Assembly (NCBI GenBank): GCA_963828505.1
Contig: CAWHFM010000011.1
Span: forward strand, 62,001-126,000
DNA length: 64,000 nt
Origin: Bog-473 sp963828505
Lineage (GTDB): Bacteria; Actinomycetota; Acidimicrobiia; Acidimicrobiales; RAAP-2
Direction of reading: 5' to 3'
Shown here: positions 41,206 to 49,687 of the stretch, piece by piece
Numbering within the stretch: position 1 is the stretch's first letter
How the letters are laid out: each line of letters begins with the position of its first letter
Position numbers and translations under genes: made by a program
Notes under the pieces: model-generated
Told to the model about the DNA's origin: nothing
Seen by the model: only the letters and a program-made list of their open reading frames with translations
Database searches by the model: none

Positions 41206-42366
41206 TCACTCCCAGACCGTCGCCCCCAGCCGGAGCAGTCCCGCCATGTCGTAGATGTCGGCGTCGAAGAACGGCACGGTCACGAGCACGTCCGGTGCCC
41301 CCTTGAGCTCGGCCTGCTGCTCGGCCTCGCGCCGCGCCACGACGCCGAAGTCGAGGAAGCTCTCCGCCACCTCGCCCAGGACGCGCGCCGCCACCGACGG
41401 TTCGTCGGTCAGCCCCTCGGCCAGCTCGGCGGCGCGCCCGGGGATGGAGCTCGCCAGCCGGTCCGTCGCCGCGTTGCGCAGGTACTCGGGCAGCACCTTG
41501 TTGAGCACCACGGCGCCGAGATGCAGGCGACGCGCCGTCAGCTCCGCCGAGAAGAACTCGGCCTCGCGCACCGGGGTGGCCTCCAGGGTCGAGACGACCA
41601 TGAACGTGGTGCGGCGGTCCGAGAGCAGGCGGCTCACCGCTTCGGCCCGCTCGACGAACCCGTCGTACATCGACTGGAACAGCACGAAGAATTCGGAGAT
41701 GTCGGCCAGGAATTGGGTGCCGAGGATGCGGTCGGCTATCTGGTAGAAGGGCCTCGAGGCCATGTTCACCAGGCGCGAGCGGTAGGGCACGATGAGCCAG
41801 CGCAACAGGCGCGAAGAGAAGAAGTCGGCCATGCGCTGCGGCGCGTCGAGGAAGTCGATCGCGTTGCGGGTGGGCGGCGTGTCCACCACGATCAGGTCGT
41901 ACGTGCCGGCCGCGTGGATCTCGTAGAGCCGCTCCATCGCGATGTAGTCGTGGGACTGGATGAAGCGGGACGAGATGTTCTGGTACAGCGGATTGGCCAG
42001 GATCTGGTCGCGCGTCTCGACATCGGGGGCATGCGTCCGGATGAGGTCGTCCCAGCTCTGCTTGGTGTCGAGCATCGCCGCCCACAGCTCACCCCTCAGG
42101 TTGGCGGCCGCCCCGGCGAACGCCTCGTCGGAGATGCGGACCTCGTCGTTCCCGATCCCCTTGAGACCGAGCGCGTCGGCCAGCCGGCGCGCCGGGTCGA
42201 CGGTGAGCACGAGCACCTTGCCCCCCTGCTCGACGGCGGCGGTCGCGGCCAGCGCGGCGGCCGTCGTCGTCTTGCCGACGCCGCCGGGCCCGCAGGCGAC
42301 GACGATGTCCTTGGCTGACAGAAGCTGGGCGACCGTCTTGGGCGGCTGCGGGCGCGCCGCGGTCAC
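41206..42366 (-). CDS. ArsA/Get3-like ATPase, second of a pair
   Basis: GTG 42366 overlaps the stop of the upstream paralogue. The 386-residue protein has the deviant Walker A CGPGGVGKTTTAAALA, the A-prime/switch region VLTVDPARRLADALGL, IVVDTPPTRNAIDFLDAPQR and NKVLPEYLRN. This matches the actinobacterial ArsA-like pair (Rv3679/Rv3680 in M. tuberculosis), dimeric Get3-like ATPases that act as heterodimers, with suggested roles in membrane-protein or stress handling rather than arsenite export. No arsenic genes are nearby. Confidence 0.9.
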   Translation of the reverse strand: MTAARPQPPKTVAQLLSAKDIVVACGPGGVGKTTTAAALAATAAVEQGGKVLVLTVDPARRLADALGLKGIGNDEVRISDEAFAGAAANLRGELWAAMLDTKQSWDDLIRTHAPDVETRDQILANPLYQNISSRFIQSHDYIAMERLYEIHAAGTYDLIVVDTPPTRNAIDFLDAPQRMADFFSSRLLRWLIVPYRSRLVNMASRPFYQIADRILGTQFLADISEFFVLFQSMYDGFVERAEAVSRLLSDRRTTFMVVSTLEATPVREAEFFSAELTARRLHLGAVVLNKVLPEYLRNAATDRLASSIPGRAAELAEGLTDEPSVAARVLGEVAESFLDFGVVARREAEQQAELKGAPDVLVTVPFFDADIYDMAGLLRLGATVWE

Positions 42367-43328
42367 AGTCCCAGCTCCTCGCCGAGCGAGTGCGCCACTT
42401 GGCGCGTCGTCCGAGGCCCGAAGCTGCGCACGAAGAGATAGGGCAACAGGAGCACCGGCAGGCCTTCGGGAAGGCCCGCCTGGAGCCTTTGCAGGTGGGC
42501 CGAACGGGTGCGGCGCAGCGTGACGGCGAGCCGCGCCGCCTCGAGCACGGGCGCGACCGGGCCACCGGCCCGGTCCGAGAGGATCCGCTCCGTCGCGGGC
42601 TCGCGCAGCTGCTCGAAGATCTCTTCCTCGCGCTGGCCGAAGAGCTCGGGCAGGACCCGGTTGACCACGACGGCCGATGTGCGCACCGTGGTCTCGTCCC
42701 GGACGCGATCCACCAGCTCGAGCGTCTCGCTGACCGGCATCTCCTCCGGCGTGCACACGGCCACGAGCCCGGTCTGGCGCGGATCGGAGAGGATCTCGAG
42801 CATCCAGTCGGTCTGGCCGCGGATCATCCCGACCTTCACCAGGTCGTTGATGGCCTGGGGCGCCGCCAGCTGGCCGACGACGTGACCGCTGGCCGGTGCG
42901 TCGACCACGACGAGGTCGTAGTGGCGCTCGCGCACCTCGTAGCAGAGCTTGCCGACGGTGAGGATCTCGCGCACGCCGGGTGCGGCGGTGGCGACGAAGT
43001 CGAAGGCCTTGGCCAGCGGGCCGATGCGCCCGACGACGGGAATGCGCAGATGGAGCTTCAGGTACTCGCGCAGCGAGGCCTCGGTGTCCATCGACATCGC
43101 CCAGACCCCGGCCGACACCTCCCTCGGCGTGAAGTCGGCCGGCGGCGCCTCGAAGAGAGAGGTCACGTCGCCCTTGGCGTCGACCTCGCAGACCAGAACC
43201 CGCCGGCCGTTCTCGGCGGCCAGCTGCGCCAGGCCGGCCGCGACCGTCGTCTTGCCCACGCCGCCCTTCCCCGTGACGAAGACGAGGCGCAGGTCGAGCA
43301 GCCCCGGCGTGGCCGTCCCTGCCGTCAC
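42363..43328 (-). CDS. ArsA/Get3-like ATPase, first of a pair
   Basis: From GTG 43328 the 321-residue protein has VFVTGKGGVGKTTVAAGLAQ (deviant Walker A), VLVCEVDAKGDVTSLFE, LVVVDAPASGHVVGQLAAPQ and VVVNRVLPELF. It pairs with the gene at 41206-42366 through a GTGA overlap, so equal amounts are likely made. It lacks the second ATPase domain of ArsA; two halves would come from the two genes. A DUF3107 gene lies 22 bp upstream, an arrangement seen across actinobacteria. Confidence 0.9.
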   Translation of the reverse strand: MTAGTATPGLLDLRLVFVTGKGGVGKTTVAAGLAQLAAENGRRVLVCEVDAKGDVTSLFEAPPADFTPREVSAGVWAMSMDTEASLREYLKLHLRIPVVGRIGPLAKAFDFVATAAPGVREILTVGKLCYEVRERHYDLVVVDAPASGHVVGQLAAPQAINDLVKVGMIRGQTDWMLEILSDPRQTGLVAVCTPEEMPVSETLELVDRVRDETTVRTSAVVVNRVLPELFGQREEEIFEQLREPATERILSDRAGGPVAPVLEAARLAVTLRRTRSAHLQRLQAGLPEGLPVLLLPYLFVRSFGPRTTRQVAHSLGEELGL

Positions 43329-43350
43329 GCCCCGGGCGCCGCCGATCGCG

Positions 43351-43587
43351 TCAGGGCGCGCCGAAGCCGACGCGTCGCTCCGAGGTCGGCGCCCCGACCT
43401 CGACGTAGGCGACCTTGACGACGGGGATCCCGACGCGGCGGCCCTTGCGGTCGGTGAGCCAGAGGACGCCGTCACCCGTCTTGAGGAGCTTCTCGATGTC
43501 GGCCACCACCTGGTCGCGCTCGACGTCGTCGGGCATCTCGACCTCAATCTCCTTGGGGGTGTGGGTGATGCCGATGCGCACGTCCAC
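43351..43587 (-). CDS. DUF3107-family small protein
   Basis: The 78-residue protein (MDVRIGITHTPKEIEVEMPD, later LWLTDRKGRRVGIPVVKVAY) fits DUF3107, a short protein of actinobacteria with an alternating beta pattern. Its function is unknown. It probably forms an operon with the ArsA-like pair 22 bp downstream, which suggests an accessory role with those ATPases. No signal or membrane segment. Confidence 0.85.
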   Translation of the reverse strand: MDVRIGITHTPKEIEVEMPDDVERDQVVADIEKLLKTGDGVLWLTDRKGRRVGIPVVKVAYVEVGAPTSERRVGFGAP

Positions 43588-43788
43588 CTGGCTCGTACTC
43601 CTCTCGGAACCCGCGGCCGATCCGCGGCCCCCTGGACGTTACAGGGAGCAGGCAGACTGGCGGACATGGCGCAGGCATCGCAGACAGGCCCCAGCGAGCG
43701 CAGCGCTCGCTGGGCCTCGACCATGGACGGCTACGCCGGCCCGGCCCGGCTGGCCCACGCCGACTCCCGCGCCCTCGTGGGCCCTGGG

Positions 43789-43830
43789 CCCGAGGCCGAC
43801 CGGCCCGAGGCCGACCGGCCCGAGGCCGAC
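43789..43830 (+). repeat. 15-bp tandem repeat (2.8 copies)
   Basis: CCCGAGGCCGACCGG occurs at 43789, 43804 and, shortened, at 43819. The unit length keeps reading frames. It lies upstream of the dGTPase start, in a frame that may encode a low-complexity PEADR linker. Confidence 0.85.
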
Positions 43831-43918
43831 CACGTCGAGGCCGGCCCGCTCGGACGTGCGTCAGCCTCTCCGGTCCGCTCCGCGCCCCGGGGACGCGGAG
43901 CGCGAGGAGCTGGAGCAC

Positions 43919-44899
43919 ATGCTCCTGGCGGGGGGCGCCACCCGCGCCGCGGGCGCCGGTGACAGGTCCCGGGTCGAGGAGCCCGACCAGTGGCGGACGT
44001 GCTTCGAGCGCGACCGCGACCGCATCCTCCATGCCCCCGCCTTCCGGCGCCTGGCCGGGAAGACGCAGGTCTTCGTATTCCCCCAGGACCATCAGCGGAC
44101 TCGCCTCACGCACGCGCTCGAGGTGGCGCAGGTCGCGACGGCCATCGCGGGAGCGTGCCGCATCAACGTCGCCCTCACCGAGGCGATCGCCCTCGGCCAC
44201 GACTGCGGGCACGGCCCGGGTGGTCACGCCAGCGAGGACGCGCTCGATCCCTACCTGCCCGAAGGTTTCGACCACGCGCCGTGGGGCGCCTTCGTGTCGC
44301 TCGCCCCGCTCAACCTGTGCCGGGAGACCGTCGACGGGATCGCCAACCACAGCTGGTCGCGACCGGCCCCCTCGACACCCGAGGGGGAGGTGGTCAGCTG
44401 GGCCGACCGCATCGCTTACGTGTGCCACGACTGGGAGGACGCGGTTCACGCCGGCATCGTGGGGCCACACCAGCTCCCCGCATCGGTCCGGCAGCGCTGC
44501 GGCGCCCGCAGGAGCACGCAGCTCGGCGCGTTCATCGACGGCGTGGTCTCGGCCACCCTGCGCACGGGCCAGGTCGGCATGGAGGAGGACGTGGCCGAAG
44601 CGCTGGCCGCCTTCCGGGCCTGCAACTACGAGCGGATCTACCTGCGCGACGCGTCCGTCCGACAGGGCGACTCTGTGGTCCACGTGCTCCGCGCTCTCGT
44701 CGAGCACTTCTCCGACCGTCCCCACCTCGTGGCCGAGTCCGCGGGCAGCGACCCTCTCGACGTCGTCGCGGGCAGCGAGGAGGCCGTTCGCACCGCGGTT
44801 ACCTATGTGGCCGGTATGACCGACCGTTTCGCCTTCCGCCAGGCCGTGGCGCTGCTCGGTTGGGACCCGGACAAGCTGCCGGCCGGCGTGGACGGCTGA
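43919..44899 (+). CDS. Deoxyguanosinetriphosphate triphosphohydrolase-like HD-domain protein
   Basis: The 326-residue protein has the family entry FERDRDRILHAPAFRRLAGK followed by TQVF, the HD metal ligands in RTRLTHALEVAQ, ALGHDCGHGPGGHASEDALD and SWADRIAYVCHDWEDAV. It is expected to hydrolyse dNTPs to deoxynucleosides and triphosphate. ATG 43919 has GGAG five bases upstream. The same frame extends upstream without a good start. An ATG at 43666 opens a different frame (MDGYAGPARLAHADSRAL) that resembles a dGTPase leader, so a frameshift near 43830-43890 may have removed about 85 N-terminal residues. Confidence 0.85.
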   Translation: MLLAGGATRAAGAGDRSRVEEPDQWRTCFERDRDRILHAPAFRRLAGKTQVFVFPQDHQRTRLTHALEVAQVATAIAGACRINVALTEAIALGHDCGHGPGGHASEDALDPYLPEGFDHAPWGAFVSLAPLNLCRETVDGIANHSWSRPAPSTPEGEVVSWADRIAYVCHDWEDAVHAGIVGPHQLPASVRQRCGARRSTQLGAFIDGVVSATLRTGQVGMEEDVAEALAAFRACNYERIYLRDASVRQGDSVVHVLRALVEHFSDRPHLVAESAGSDPLDVVAGSEEAVRTAVTYVAGMTDRFAFRQAVALLGWDPDKLPAGVDG

Positions 44900-44910
44900 G
44901 CGGGCTCAAC

Positions 44911-44970
44911 GGATCAAGCGGGTCTACCGCGGATCAAGCGGGTCTTCCGCGGATCAAGCGGGTCTACAGC
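44911..44970 (+). repeat. 20-bp tandem repeat, three copies, between convergent genes
   Basis: GGATCAAGCGGGTCTACCGC occurs at 44911, with one change at 44931 and two at 44951. It fills most of the 82-bp gap between the ends of the dGTPase and enoyl-CoA hydratase genes. No long hairpin forms from one unit; a role in termination is not evident. Confidence 0.9.
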
Positions 44971-44981
44971 GATCGGCCGGG

Positions 44982-45815
44982 TCAGGCGGGATCGCCGAAA
45001 TCCGGCGGGCGCTTCCCGGCCAGCGCGGCCACCCCCTCGGCGAAGTCCGCCTGTTGCATCATCACGGCCATACGTGCCGACGCGTCGTCGACCGACGATG
45101 CCGCGTCGCGATGGAGGTCGCGGTAGAGCTGCAGCTTGGTTGCGGCGAGTGACGACGGCGACACCTCGGTGGCGAGCCGCACTGCGTACTCGTTCGTGTA
45201 TGCGGCCAGCTGGTCCGGCGGGAGGACGCGGTTCACCAGGCCCATCTCTGCCGCCTCCTGGGCCAGCACCACCCGGCTCGACAGGAGTAGGTCCGCGGCA
45301 CGGGTGACGCCGATGAGCCTGGGCAGAAGCCAGGACAGCCCGTACTCCGCCGGCAGGCCGAGCTTGCCGTGCGACGTGGTGAGCTTGGTGTCGCGGGCGG
45401 CGAAGCGGAGGTCGCAGTAGCAGGCGAGGACGAACCCCACCCCGGCGGCGGGACCATTGATGGACGCGATGATCGGCTTGGGTATGCCGAAGTGGTAGGC
45501 GAAGTCGGCGTCGAACTCGGGAAGCACCCCGTAGCCGGGCTGGGCCACTCCTTCGGCCAAGCCCGCGTCGTACGAGCCCCGCTCGACGTGACCTTCGAGC
45601 GCGCGGGTGTCCGCGCCGGCGCAGAAACCGCGGCCAGACCCGGTGACGACGATCACCCGGACCCTGCTGTCAGCGGTGGCCCGCGCCAGCAGCGCGCGGT
45701 ACTCGGTGTGCATGCGGCCAGTCCACGCGTTCAACCGCTCGGGACGATGCAAAGTGATGGTCGCCACCGCCGCTTTGACTTCGAAGCGCGTCGCCTTCAG
45801 CTCGTCGAGCTCCAT
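44982..45815 (-). CDS. Enoyl-CoA hydratase/isomerase family protein
   Basis: The 277-residue crotonase has AAVATITLHRPERLNAWTGR, the first oxyanion-hole segment GSGRGFCAGADTRALEGHVE, INGPAAGVGFVLACYCDLRF and the helix GLPAEYGLSWLLPRLIGVTR in which Glu is the usual catalytic acid. It should act on acyl-CoA esters in fatty-acid or aromatic catabolism. It is not next to other beta-oxidation genes in the window except ETF far away. Confidence 0.88.
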   Translation of the reverse strand: MELDELKATRFEVKAAVATITLHRPERLNAWTGRMHTEYRALLARATADSRVRVIVVTGSGRGFCAGADTRALEGHVERGSYDAGLAEGVAQPGYGVLPEFDADFAYHFGIPKPIIASINGPAAGVGFVLACYCDLRFAARDTKLTTSHGKLGLPAEYGLSWLLPRLIGVTRAADLLLSSRVVLAQEAAEMGLVNRVLPPDQLAAYTNEYAVRLATEVSPSSLAATKLQLYRDLHRDAASSVDDASARMAVMMQQADFAEGVAALAGKRPPDFGDPA

Positions 45816-45841
45816 CGCAACCGTCTACCGATCCCTCGCTG

Positions 45842-46132
45842 CTAATCGAGCGTGTCGAAGCGGGCGCGCTGCAGGCTCCCGGGCGCGACCTGGCGACCGA
45901 ACTCGACCACCAGTGGGTCCGACCCGGTGGCGCGCTCGAACGAGGACGCGTCGTCCTCGTTCGACCACAGCGTCACCACGACCCAGTCGCCGTCGCGCCG
46001 TGCCGTGGTGCGGCGGAGGAATCCGGGGCGGTTCGGGAAGAGCTCGGTCTGGAGCCTGCGGTCGTGCGCCAAGAACACGTCGTCCTTCACTCCGTCGGCC
46101 AGGCGGAACTGGGTGACCTCGACCACGCCCAT
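45842..46132 (-). CDS. ABM-like dimeric alpha/beta-barrel protein
   Basis: The 96-residue protein reads VVEVTQFRLADGVKDDVFLA, then FLRRTTARRDGDWVVVTLWS and NEDDASSFERATGSD, a pattern of ferredoxin-like dimeric alpha/beta-barrel proteins (antibiotic-biosynthesis-monooxygenase type). Members can be cofactor-free oxygenases or simple ligand binders. It sits 3 bp downstream of the VOC gene and is likely in the same transcript. Confidence 0.65.
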   Translation of the reverse strand: MGVVEVTQFRLADGVKDDVFLAHDRRLQTELFPNRPGFLRRTTARRDGDWVVVTLWSNEDDASSFERATGSDPLVVEFGRQVAPGSLQRARFDTLD

Positions 46133-46135
46133 CGG

Positions 46136-46489
46136 CTACGCCTGCACCAACATCACGGGATTCCCCTCCGGGTCGATGATGCCGGCGAGCGTGGGCCCGC
46201 CCGGCACGTCGAAGGGCTCCGCCACCACGGTGGCGCCCAGGGCAACCGAGCGCTCGAGTGAGGCTCGCAGGTCAGCCACCTGCACGAACAGCGTCACACC
46301 CGAGCGCTCGCCTCCTCGGATGTGCCCGGACGGTCCGGGCTCGGGCCCACCGATGCCGGCGGGGATCTCCATGATGGGCAGGTCGCCGATGCGCCAGTTG
46401 AACAGCGCGGCGTAGAAGGCGCGCTGGCGCTCGGGGTCCTTCGCCTCTATCTCCCAGTGCACCACCGGCCGGGCCCAGTCTTGGGTCAT
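46136..46489 (-). CDS. VOC-family protein (glyoxalase/bleomycin resistance-like)
   Basis: From ATG 46489 (GGAGG five bases upstream) the 117-residue protein shows a VOC domain: WEIEAKDPERQRAFYAALFN, GVTLFVQVADLRASLERSVA and AGIIDPEGNPVMLVQ. The Trp-Arg near FNWRIGD and the closing Glu-Gly-Asn are common. The ligand is unknown. It is first in a two-gene set with the dimeric-barrel protein. Confidence 0.83.
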   Translation of the reverse strand: MTQDWARPVVHWEIEAKDPERQRAFYAALFNWRIGDLPIMEIPAGIGGPEPGPSGHIRGGERSGVTLFVQVADLRASLERSVALGATVVAEPFDVPGGPTLAGIIDPEGNPVMLVQA

Positions 46490-46961
46490 GTCGCCTCCTG
46501 CCGCTCGCGCGCCAACCCTAACCAGGCGGCCGACTCGTCGTGTGTGGATCCACTCCGTCTGATGAACTTGGTCGTCCGGACCACGTCGCGTTCGTCGCTC
46601 ATGTCGGCCGACGGGTCGTGGACCGGCGGCTCTCGGTCGACTCCATCGCGGCCACGAACGGGCTCGCTCAACCCGGCGGATCGGCTCGACCGCGGCAGAC
46701 GCGTCTCGACATGGAAGGCGACGCTTTGCCGCCAATGGTGACGCACGGGAACGAGGTCTGGGATTCGGCTGAACCTTTCATTGGAGTGGAGTGAGATGCC
46801 TGCTCGCAACGGAGTGAAGATCGTTGAGGCGTTCAAAATTGGGGTTGACGCTCTGCAATGCTGGGCTTATCGTCGATCGTGCGGCGGCGTCGCAGCACTT
46901 TCACTTTTGGCGACGCCATGTCTCTGCACACGTGAAGGGCCGACAAATGGAGGGCATTCAT
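46490..46961. other. Intergenic region with no supported gene
   Basis: The 472 bp between the VOC gene (minus) and a secreted-protein gene (plus) contain only low-complexity open frames. It is less GC-rich near 46755-46960, where the promoter of the secreted-protein gene should be. I see no hairpin or repeat. Confidence 0.55.
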
Positions 46962-47408
46962 ATGAGGAAGTCGCTGTTGCCGAAATGGCGGATCACGGCG
47001 GTGGGCGTCGTCGCTCTCGGAGGTCTTGGTCTTCTCGGGATCAGCTCCGTACCAGCGTCCGCCGGTTCAGCGGACGTGACGGCGGGTGCTGCAGGCAGCG
47101 CGGTAACCGCTGCGGTCCCGGCAGGCGTGACCGTGCATCACTACACCGCGTTCTTGAGCTCAGGCGCCGACTACCACTGGAACGTCTACAGCAACCACAC
47201 CGCGAAGAGTTCGTACATTCCGCCAGATGGGTTCAAGGGCCACTGGACCTGGTCGAAGAGCGGCGGGACGATCACCTTCTTGGAGACCAACGGCTCGGGT
47301 TGCACCTGGTACGCGACGAAGACGTCGACGGGGTACAACAGCCAGGCCGATCCAGGTCTCGCCGTGTGCTCGGGCGTCGACTACACCTGGTACGCGACGA
47401 AGAGTTAA
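46962..47408 (+). CDS. Small secreted protein of unknown function
   Basis: ATG 46962, with GGAGG upstream (46949-46953), starts a 148-residue protein having a signal peptide (KWRITAVGVVALGGLGLLGI and cleavage near ASAGSAD). The mature part contains aromatic-rich segments TVHHYTAFLSSGADYHWNVY, a repeated TWYATK near the C-terminus (CTWYATKTSTGYNS and YTWYATKS) and two cysteines. The repeat hints at a small beta protein. No family recognised. The gene is alone between unrelated genes. Confidence 0.7.
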   Translation: MRKSLLPKWRITAVGVVALGGLGLLGISSVPASAGSADVTAGAAGSAVTAAVPAGVTVHHYTAFLSSGADYHWNVYSNHTAKSSYIPPDGFKGHWTWSKSGGTITFLETNGSGCTWYATKTSTGYNSQADPGLAVCSGVDYTWYATKS

Positions 47409-47649
47409 TCGGTTCGTCCGATTTGGATTTGGCCCCGAGAGAGACCCCGGCACCAAGTCGGCGTCTCTCTCGCGAGCCCGGGCGGTCATGAATACATCGA
47501 CGTGGTGTGCGTAGCTCTGAGTATCCGAGCGTCCGTCCCGAGCCGGTTGATCGTCACTGGATCGGGCGCTGTGCAGATGGATGTCATCGCCTGAACCACC
47601 CGCATGAACAGTTACGGGACCGCCCCGGCTCGTCGGAGCCCGGCGCAGG

Positions 47650-48819
47650 TCAGCGCAACGTCAGCTCGCGGCGGTAGACGCGGGCCGGACCGAGCGACGC
47701 CAGCTTGTCGGCCACGGTGCGGAAGGCCGCTGCCGTCTCGCTGTCCGGATCGACCGCCACCACGGGACGGCCTTCGTCGCCGCCGAGCCGGACGGCGTTG
47801 ACCAAGGGCACCTGCCCGAGCAGCGGCACGCCCAGATCCTTGGCCAGCGTGGCGCCGCCGCCGGAGCCGAACAGCTCGTAGCGCGTCCCCTCGTCACCGG
47901 TGAACCAGCTCATGTTCTCGACCACCCCGCGCACCGAGAGCTTGAGCCGGCGCGCCGCGTAAGCCGAGCGCTGCGCCACCCGCTGGGCCGCGGGCTGCGG
48001 TGTCGTGACGACCACGATCTCTGCTCTTGGCATCACCTCGGCCAGGGTGAGCGCGACGTCGCCGGTCCCCGGAGGCATGTCGACGAGTAGGAAGTCAGGG
48101 GTTCCCCAGTAGGCGTCGGTGAGGAACTGCTGGACGGCTTTGTGCAACATCGGCCCGCGCCAGATCACGGGCTGGTCGTCGGGCACGAAGAAGCCCATGG
48201 AGAGGCAGCGCACGCCGCGGGCCGACGTCGGGATGACGATGTCGCCGAGGATCACCGGGTCGTGGTCCGTGCCGAGCATCTTGGGGACGGAGAAGCCGTA
48301 GACGTCGGCGTCGAGCAGCCCGACCCGGTGGCCCGCCTGGGCCAGCGCCACGGCGAGGTTGACCGTCACGGTCGACTTGCCCACGCCGCCCTTGCCCGAG
48401 GAGATCCCTATCACCCGGGTCGGCGCCTCCGGCGCCAAGAACGCGGGGGTCGGGGCACTGGCGTGCCCGTGCCCGTGGCCTTGATCGTCGGCGTGGTCGT
48501 GCCCGTCGGCCGCGGCCGCGGATCCCTCCATGTCGGCCCGGAGGCGGCGTCGCAGTCGCTCACGCTCGTCGTCGCTCATGGTGACGACGTCGAGCTCCAC
48601 CTCCTCAATCCCGCGGCACGCCAGGGCGGCGCGGTGAACCTCGTCGGCCAGCTCTTCGGCACCCGGCCAGGCTGCCACGGGCAGCGCGAGCTCGATCCTC
48701 GCCCGCCGGCGCCGCTGTCGCACCGAGCGCAGGAGGCCGAGGTCACCGAGCGGGAGACCCAGCTCCGGGTCGACGACGGCACCGAGCGCCGCCTCGAGCT
48801 CCGCCTGGTCTGATGCCAT
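47650..48819 (-). CDS. mrp: Mrp/ApbC-type iron-sulfur cluster carrier ATPase
   Basis: From ATG 48819 the 389-residue protein has an N-terminal DUF59/MIP18-like domain (LEAALGAVVDPELGLPLGDL), a His-rich linker (about 107-119), then the ParA-like ATPase with Walker A SSGKGGVGKSTVTVNLAVAL at 142-149, MGFFVPDDQPVIWRGPMLHK and DFLLVDMPPGTGDVALTL. The C-terminal CxxC of classical ApbC is replaced by WFTGDEGTRYE, as in other actinobacterial Mrp. It moves Fe-S clusters onto apo-proteins. It is divergent from a cysteine-rich regulator and a cysteine desulfurase. Confidence 0.92.
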   Translation of the reverse strand: MASDQAELEAALGAVVDPELGLPLGDLGLLRSVRQRRRRARIELALPVAAWPGAEELADEVHRAALACRGIEEVELDVVTMSDDERERLRRRLRADMEGSAAAADGHDHADDQGHGHGHASAPTPAFLAPEAPTRVIGISSGKGGVGKSTVTVNLAVALAQAGHRVGLLDADVYGFSVPKMLGTDHDPVILGDIVIPTSARGVRCLSMGFFVPDDQPVIWRGPMLHKAVQQFLTDAYWGTPDFLLVDMPPGTGDVALTLAEVMPRAEIVVVTTPQPAAQRVAQRSAYAARRLKLSVRGVVENMSWFTGDEGTRYELFGSGGGATLAKDLGVPLLGQVPLVNAVRLGGDEGRPVVAVDPDSETAAAFRTVADKLASLGPARVYRRELTLR

Positions 48820-48910
48820 GGACTCCCTCGTCTCGAGTGGCTCGCCTCGTTCGCGCTGCGCCAGAGCGGGTGCTCGCACGCGTCGGCCCTGCTGAAGGGC
48901 CTGACCGCTC

Positions 48911-48921
48911 GGTAGACTACC
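48911..48921 (+). promoter_or_regulatory. Palindrome overlapping the -10 box of the SufR-like gene
   Basis: GGTAGACTACC is an 11-bp palindrome containing TAGACT (48913-48918), a -10-like box seven bases before the GTG start at 48926. This fits a leaderless transcript, and the symmetry could serve as an operator half for autoregulation. The short length makes chance occurrence possible. Confidence 0.4.
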
Positions 48922-48925
48922 CACC

Positions 48926-49681
48926 GTGAGCACAGCTCCAGTCACGGTGGAGCCCGGTGTGGGCACCGAGGGCCGGGACGCCACGGGCGGCCGTTTCAGC
49001 GCCGCCGTCGCCGCCGTCTCGGCCGCGTTCGGGGACCCGACGAGGCGCGACATCTTCCTCCACGTCCGCGGCACACCCGGGGTCACGGCCAGCGAGGTGG
49101 CGACGACCTTCTCGCTGCATCCCAACGTGGCGCGCCATCACCTCGGCCGCCTGGTCGACGGCGGCTATCTGCGCGTGGAGACCGGCCGCAATCCGAGCGG
49201 AGCCGGGCGCCCCTCGAAGCGGTACTTCTGCGTCGAGGAGGAGCTCTCGCTCGGTCTCATGCAGCGCCGCGACGATCTCTTGATGCGCCTCCTCGGCGAG
49301 GCCATGCGCCGACTCGGGCCGGACGAGGCCGAGGCGATGGCCGCGCACGTGGGCGAGGAGTACGGGCGCTCGCTCGCCTCGCGCATGACTCCGGGCGAAG
49401 GCCAACGGACGGTGCGCGCCGCTATGCACGTCGTCGCCGAGACGCTCACCGCACACGGGTTCGCGGCCCATGCCGAGGATCGTGGCGAGACGACGGCGGT
49501 CATCGCCGAGCAATGCCCCTTCGGCGATGCCAGCGCCACCAACCCCGTCCTGTGCGCCGTCGACCGCGGCATGGTCAAGGGCCTCCTCGCCGGGCTGTGC
49601 GGCAGCGCGGCGCACCAGGCGCTGCCGGTGATCCTGTCCTCACGGGCCCGGGGCGACGACACCTGCGCCGCCTCTGCCTGA
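48926..49681 (+). CDS. Cysteine-rich winged-helix regulator (SufR/ArsR-like)
   Basis: The 251-residue protein has an N-terminal winged helix (AAVSAAFGDPTRRDIFLHVR, VTASEVATTFSLHPNVARHH, LGRLVDGGYLRVET) and a C-terminal domain with cysteines at C197, C210, C225 and C247, plus C102 earlier. The cluster resembles SufR, which binds an iron-sulfur cluster and represses suf genes. Downstream by 6 bp is a cysteine desulfurase and divergently lies mrp, so it likely tunes Fe-S assembly. The GTG start appears leaderless (TAGACT seven bases upstream). Confidence 0.85.
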   Translation: MSTAPVTVEPGVGTEGRDATGGRFSAAVAAVSAAFGDPTRRDIFLHVRGTPGVTASEVATTFSLHPNVARHHLGRLVDGGYLRVETGRNPSGAGRPSKRYFCVEEELSLGLMQRRDDLLMRLLGEAMRRLGPDEAEAMAAHVGEEYGRSLASRMTPGEGQRTVRAAMHVVAETLTAHGFAAHAEDRGETTAVIAEQCPFGDASATNPVLCAVDRGMVKGLLAGLCGSAAHQALPVILSSRARGDDTCAASA

Positions 49682-49687
49682 GCCCCC

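Noticed and set aside
41206..43328. Arsenite efflux function for the ArsA-like pair
   Set aside because: No arsB, arsC or arsR nearby, and the pair with DUF3107 matches the actinobacterial Get3-like operon.
46486..46836. 116-codon minus-strand frame upstream of the VOC gene
   Set aside because: Low-complexity composition, no domain, and it overlaps the VOC gene start.
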